Of a stretch of DNA of 64,000 bases, positions 62,022 through 64,000 are shown piece by piece. Source of the stretch: Vitis vinifera (lineage: Eukaryota > Streptophyta > Magnoliopsida > Vitales > Vitaceae); contig NC_081817.1 in NCBI RefSeq assembly GCF_030704535.1, positions 1,007,001 through 1,071,000 of the forward strand, given 5' to 3'. The notes under the pieces were generated by a model. It was given only the letters and a program-made list of their open reading frames with translations, was not told the DNA's origin and ran no database searches. Both the position numbers and the translations under genes were made by a program. Numbering within the stretch: position 1 is the first letter of the stretch; every line of letters begins with the position of its first letter.

Positions 62022-64000
62022 TGAAGTGTTTTTATTTTATTTTATTTTAATTTTTAAAAAACCTTAAGACCGATACTTGAATTTGTCAAGCATTAATTAT
62101 GATTAATTGATTAAAAGGGATGAAAAGATCCCAAATTTATAAAACCATCATATCCCATTTTTTTAACTCGAAGAGTATTCCATTTTTGACATATATACCC
62201 TTCAATATTTTCATTATTTCCATGCGTATTTTAAAAGAAAAAGTGAAGATATTCTCGTCCAAAATAAGTACTTTTTTGTAAAAATATAAAAAGAAAAAAA
62301 AGGTTAAATCTACAATTTTATATTTCTTTTGTTCTTCTACTCGGTTATCCCTAAAAATGAATCATTCTGGGCCTAGCCTAAAGTTTGAAGGGATCCTGTG
62401 GTCTATTTACTCGTGAGACACAAGGAATTGAGTGGTTTTTATGAGATATTGAAGTCATGACTCGTGAGCAAGAGGGATCATTAAAAGCCTCCACACCCCA
62501 CTTGCACACCAACTTGCAAAGCAGTCTCCTTCCAAACACAACATTAAAAAAAAGAAAAAGAAATCTTAGGAGGAAAATAAATAAATAAAAAAATAAAATA
62601 AAATAAAAAAATATAACAACTTGTATATATTTGTGAGTAGAACAAGAAGTTGAAGTTATCAAAAATCAAGTTGCAGAGCAGCTGCTAGATTCCACCATCA
62701 CAAATATTAGTCTTCTATTGCTGCCTGTTGAACTCTTTCTGCATGTGCTCATAAGATTTGTTTAATATTGAAGTTGAAATATTCCTCCCTTTTTTTTATT
62801 TTTTATTTATTTTAATTTTGTCCTTATTTATAATTGAAAAAAGAAAAAAGAAAAAAAGAGAGTAGCAAGTCCCGATGCCCATTGCCATGCATGCACCACT
62901 GATCATTACATTATTGATCAGATTAGCATTCAAATTAGAAAATATCAGACAGGAATGGAAAATTCTAGAACCATTTTTAATCTGCGAAAGTCAAAAACTC
63001 ATGACAGTGAAGAAAGGTTAATTAACTCTTCCTCTATCTTCAGTTAAGAGAAATATGATATAAATATATATATATATATAATATGATTGAAAATTTTTTT
63101 TTCTCATGTTTGGACAATCCTAAAAATAGATATAATAAACATTAATTTAAAATATTTATAATTTGTTTGACCCTATGATTTAAAAATAGTTTTATATTTT
63201 AAAAAATAGAACTACTTGCTTTCTGTTTTGAAAATACTTCAAAAATAAAATGAAATAAAGAACAATTTTTAGATAATAATGAAAAATTATTTTTACCGAT
63301 TTTAAAAAATAAAAGGAAAACGTGGGTTCGTTTAACTATATTTTTTAAAACTTATTTTTTAAGTTAAAAAATAAAATATAGGTTTTCAAAACAAGTTTCA
63401 AAAACATAGCCAAACAAACCCTTAATCTTTTTAATTAAAAAAATAAATTTAAATATATTTTATATTTCTTTCATTTTTTTTCTTTTCTCTAATTTATGTA
63501 TTTTTCAAAATGGTAATTCTATATATAATTGTTACTAAGTCTAATCATGGTTTTTACTATCTATTTCTCTTTTTTTTTTCTCCTTCTCCTTTCCCCTTCC
63601 TCAAACCTTTTTGGACATGTAAGTAGAGTCTCATTGTCCATTGAATTCAAGCAAACAAGATCAGTAACCACCATAAATCCTCCCTGAATCAACCACTCAC
63701 TGCTACACAAACAATCTCTTCTCTCAATTATATACATTCAAAAACCTGGCTGCTGATTTCATGGGTCTCTTGCAAAACCCTCATGCAAATTAACCAGAGA
63801 AAATACCACATATTCTGATCAACTTATCTACTTTTTTTCATTCATTCATGTACAGATAATACACTCATACGTACATACAGAGAAGACATACAGATTTCAG
63901 GATAAGCAAATACCAAAATGAAATCCCAAAAAAGAAGAAGGAGAAGAAGAAGAAGAAGAAGAAATGCAGAATGTAAAGTTTTGAAGGGGGTGCAATAATC
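62022..64000. other. Gene-free spacer to window end
   Basis: 62340-62560 and 63590-64000 are more complex than the surrounding AT-rich DNA. The last 400 bp could be the untranslated end of a gene beyond the window, but no coding frame shows it. A GAA-type repeat is at 63936-63963. 63110-63425 has MITE-like ends. Confidence 0.4.

Overview
The window is nuclear DNA of a flowering plant. The genes are split by many short GT-AG introns, the proteins are plant-type (plastid ferritin, LOB-domain factor, TBL xylan acetyltransferase, cytosolic GH85 ENGase), the spacers are very AT-rich and full of small inverted-repeat elements, and one stretch is a decayed copy of chloroplast DNA. Protein flavour and repeat style suggest a woody eudicot, most likely grapevine (Vitis); that is an inference from memory.

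Layout. 1-2048 (+): 3' two thirds of ribosomal protein eS4. 3905-6539 (-): plastid ferritin in eight exons. 6.85-21.2 kb: gene-poor, AT-rich block with a 1.06 kb nuclear copy of chloroplast rpoC2 (9496-10554), several TIR/MITE-like elements, a solo-LTR-like insert inside another element, a tRNA-related SINE-like head next to a long TA microsatellite, and an orphan promoter-like island near 19.5 kb. 21282-21885 (+): LBD12-like transcription factor followed by duplicated 3' flank. 22.4-26.8 kb: no recognised gene, but a 368 bp tandem duplication and a small exon-like ORF. 26782-27114 (-): GRF-type zinc-finger, tail-anchored small protein. 28161-36380 (-): endo-beta-N-acetylglucosaminidase in 11 exons. 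37751-44161 (-): DEAD-box helicase RH18/Spb4 in 11 exons, head to head with 44859-51799 (+): ATG27-domain membrane protein in 11 exons. 51.8-56.6 kb: repeats and a weak candidate small gene. 56631-60619 (+): TBL33-like xylan O-acetyltransferase in 6 exons. 60.6-64 kb: no gene recognised.

Exon chains were built by hand from splice signals. For every gene all junctions keep frame and the totals come out as whole codons: ferritin 265 aa, LBD 171 aa, ENGase 744 aa, RH18 595 aa, ATG27-like 279 aa, TBL 419 aa. The genes are unrelated housekeeping or regulatory genes, as usual for plant euchromatin; I see no gene cluster or operon-like system. The most notable points are the chloroplast insertion framed by a direct repeat, a dispersed MITE family that sits in introns of both genes of the RH18/ATG27 pair, a forced GC-AG intron in RH18, and a YSAV sorting-type motif at the tail of the ATG27-like protein.
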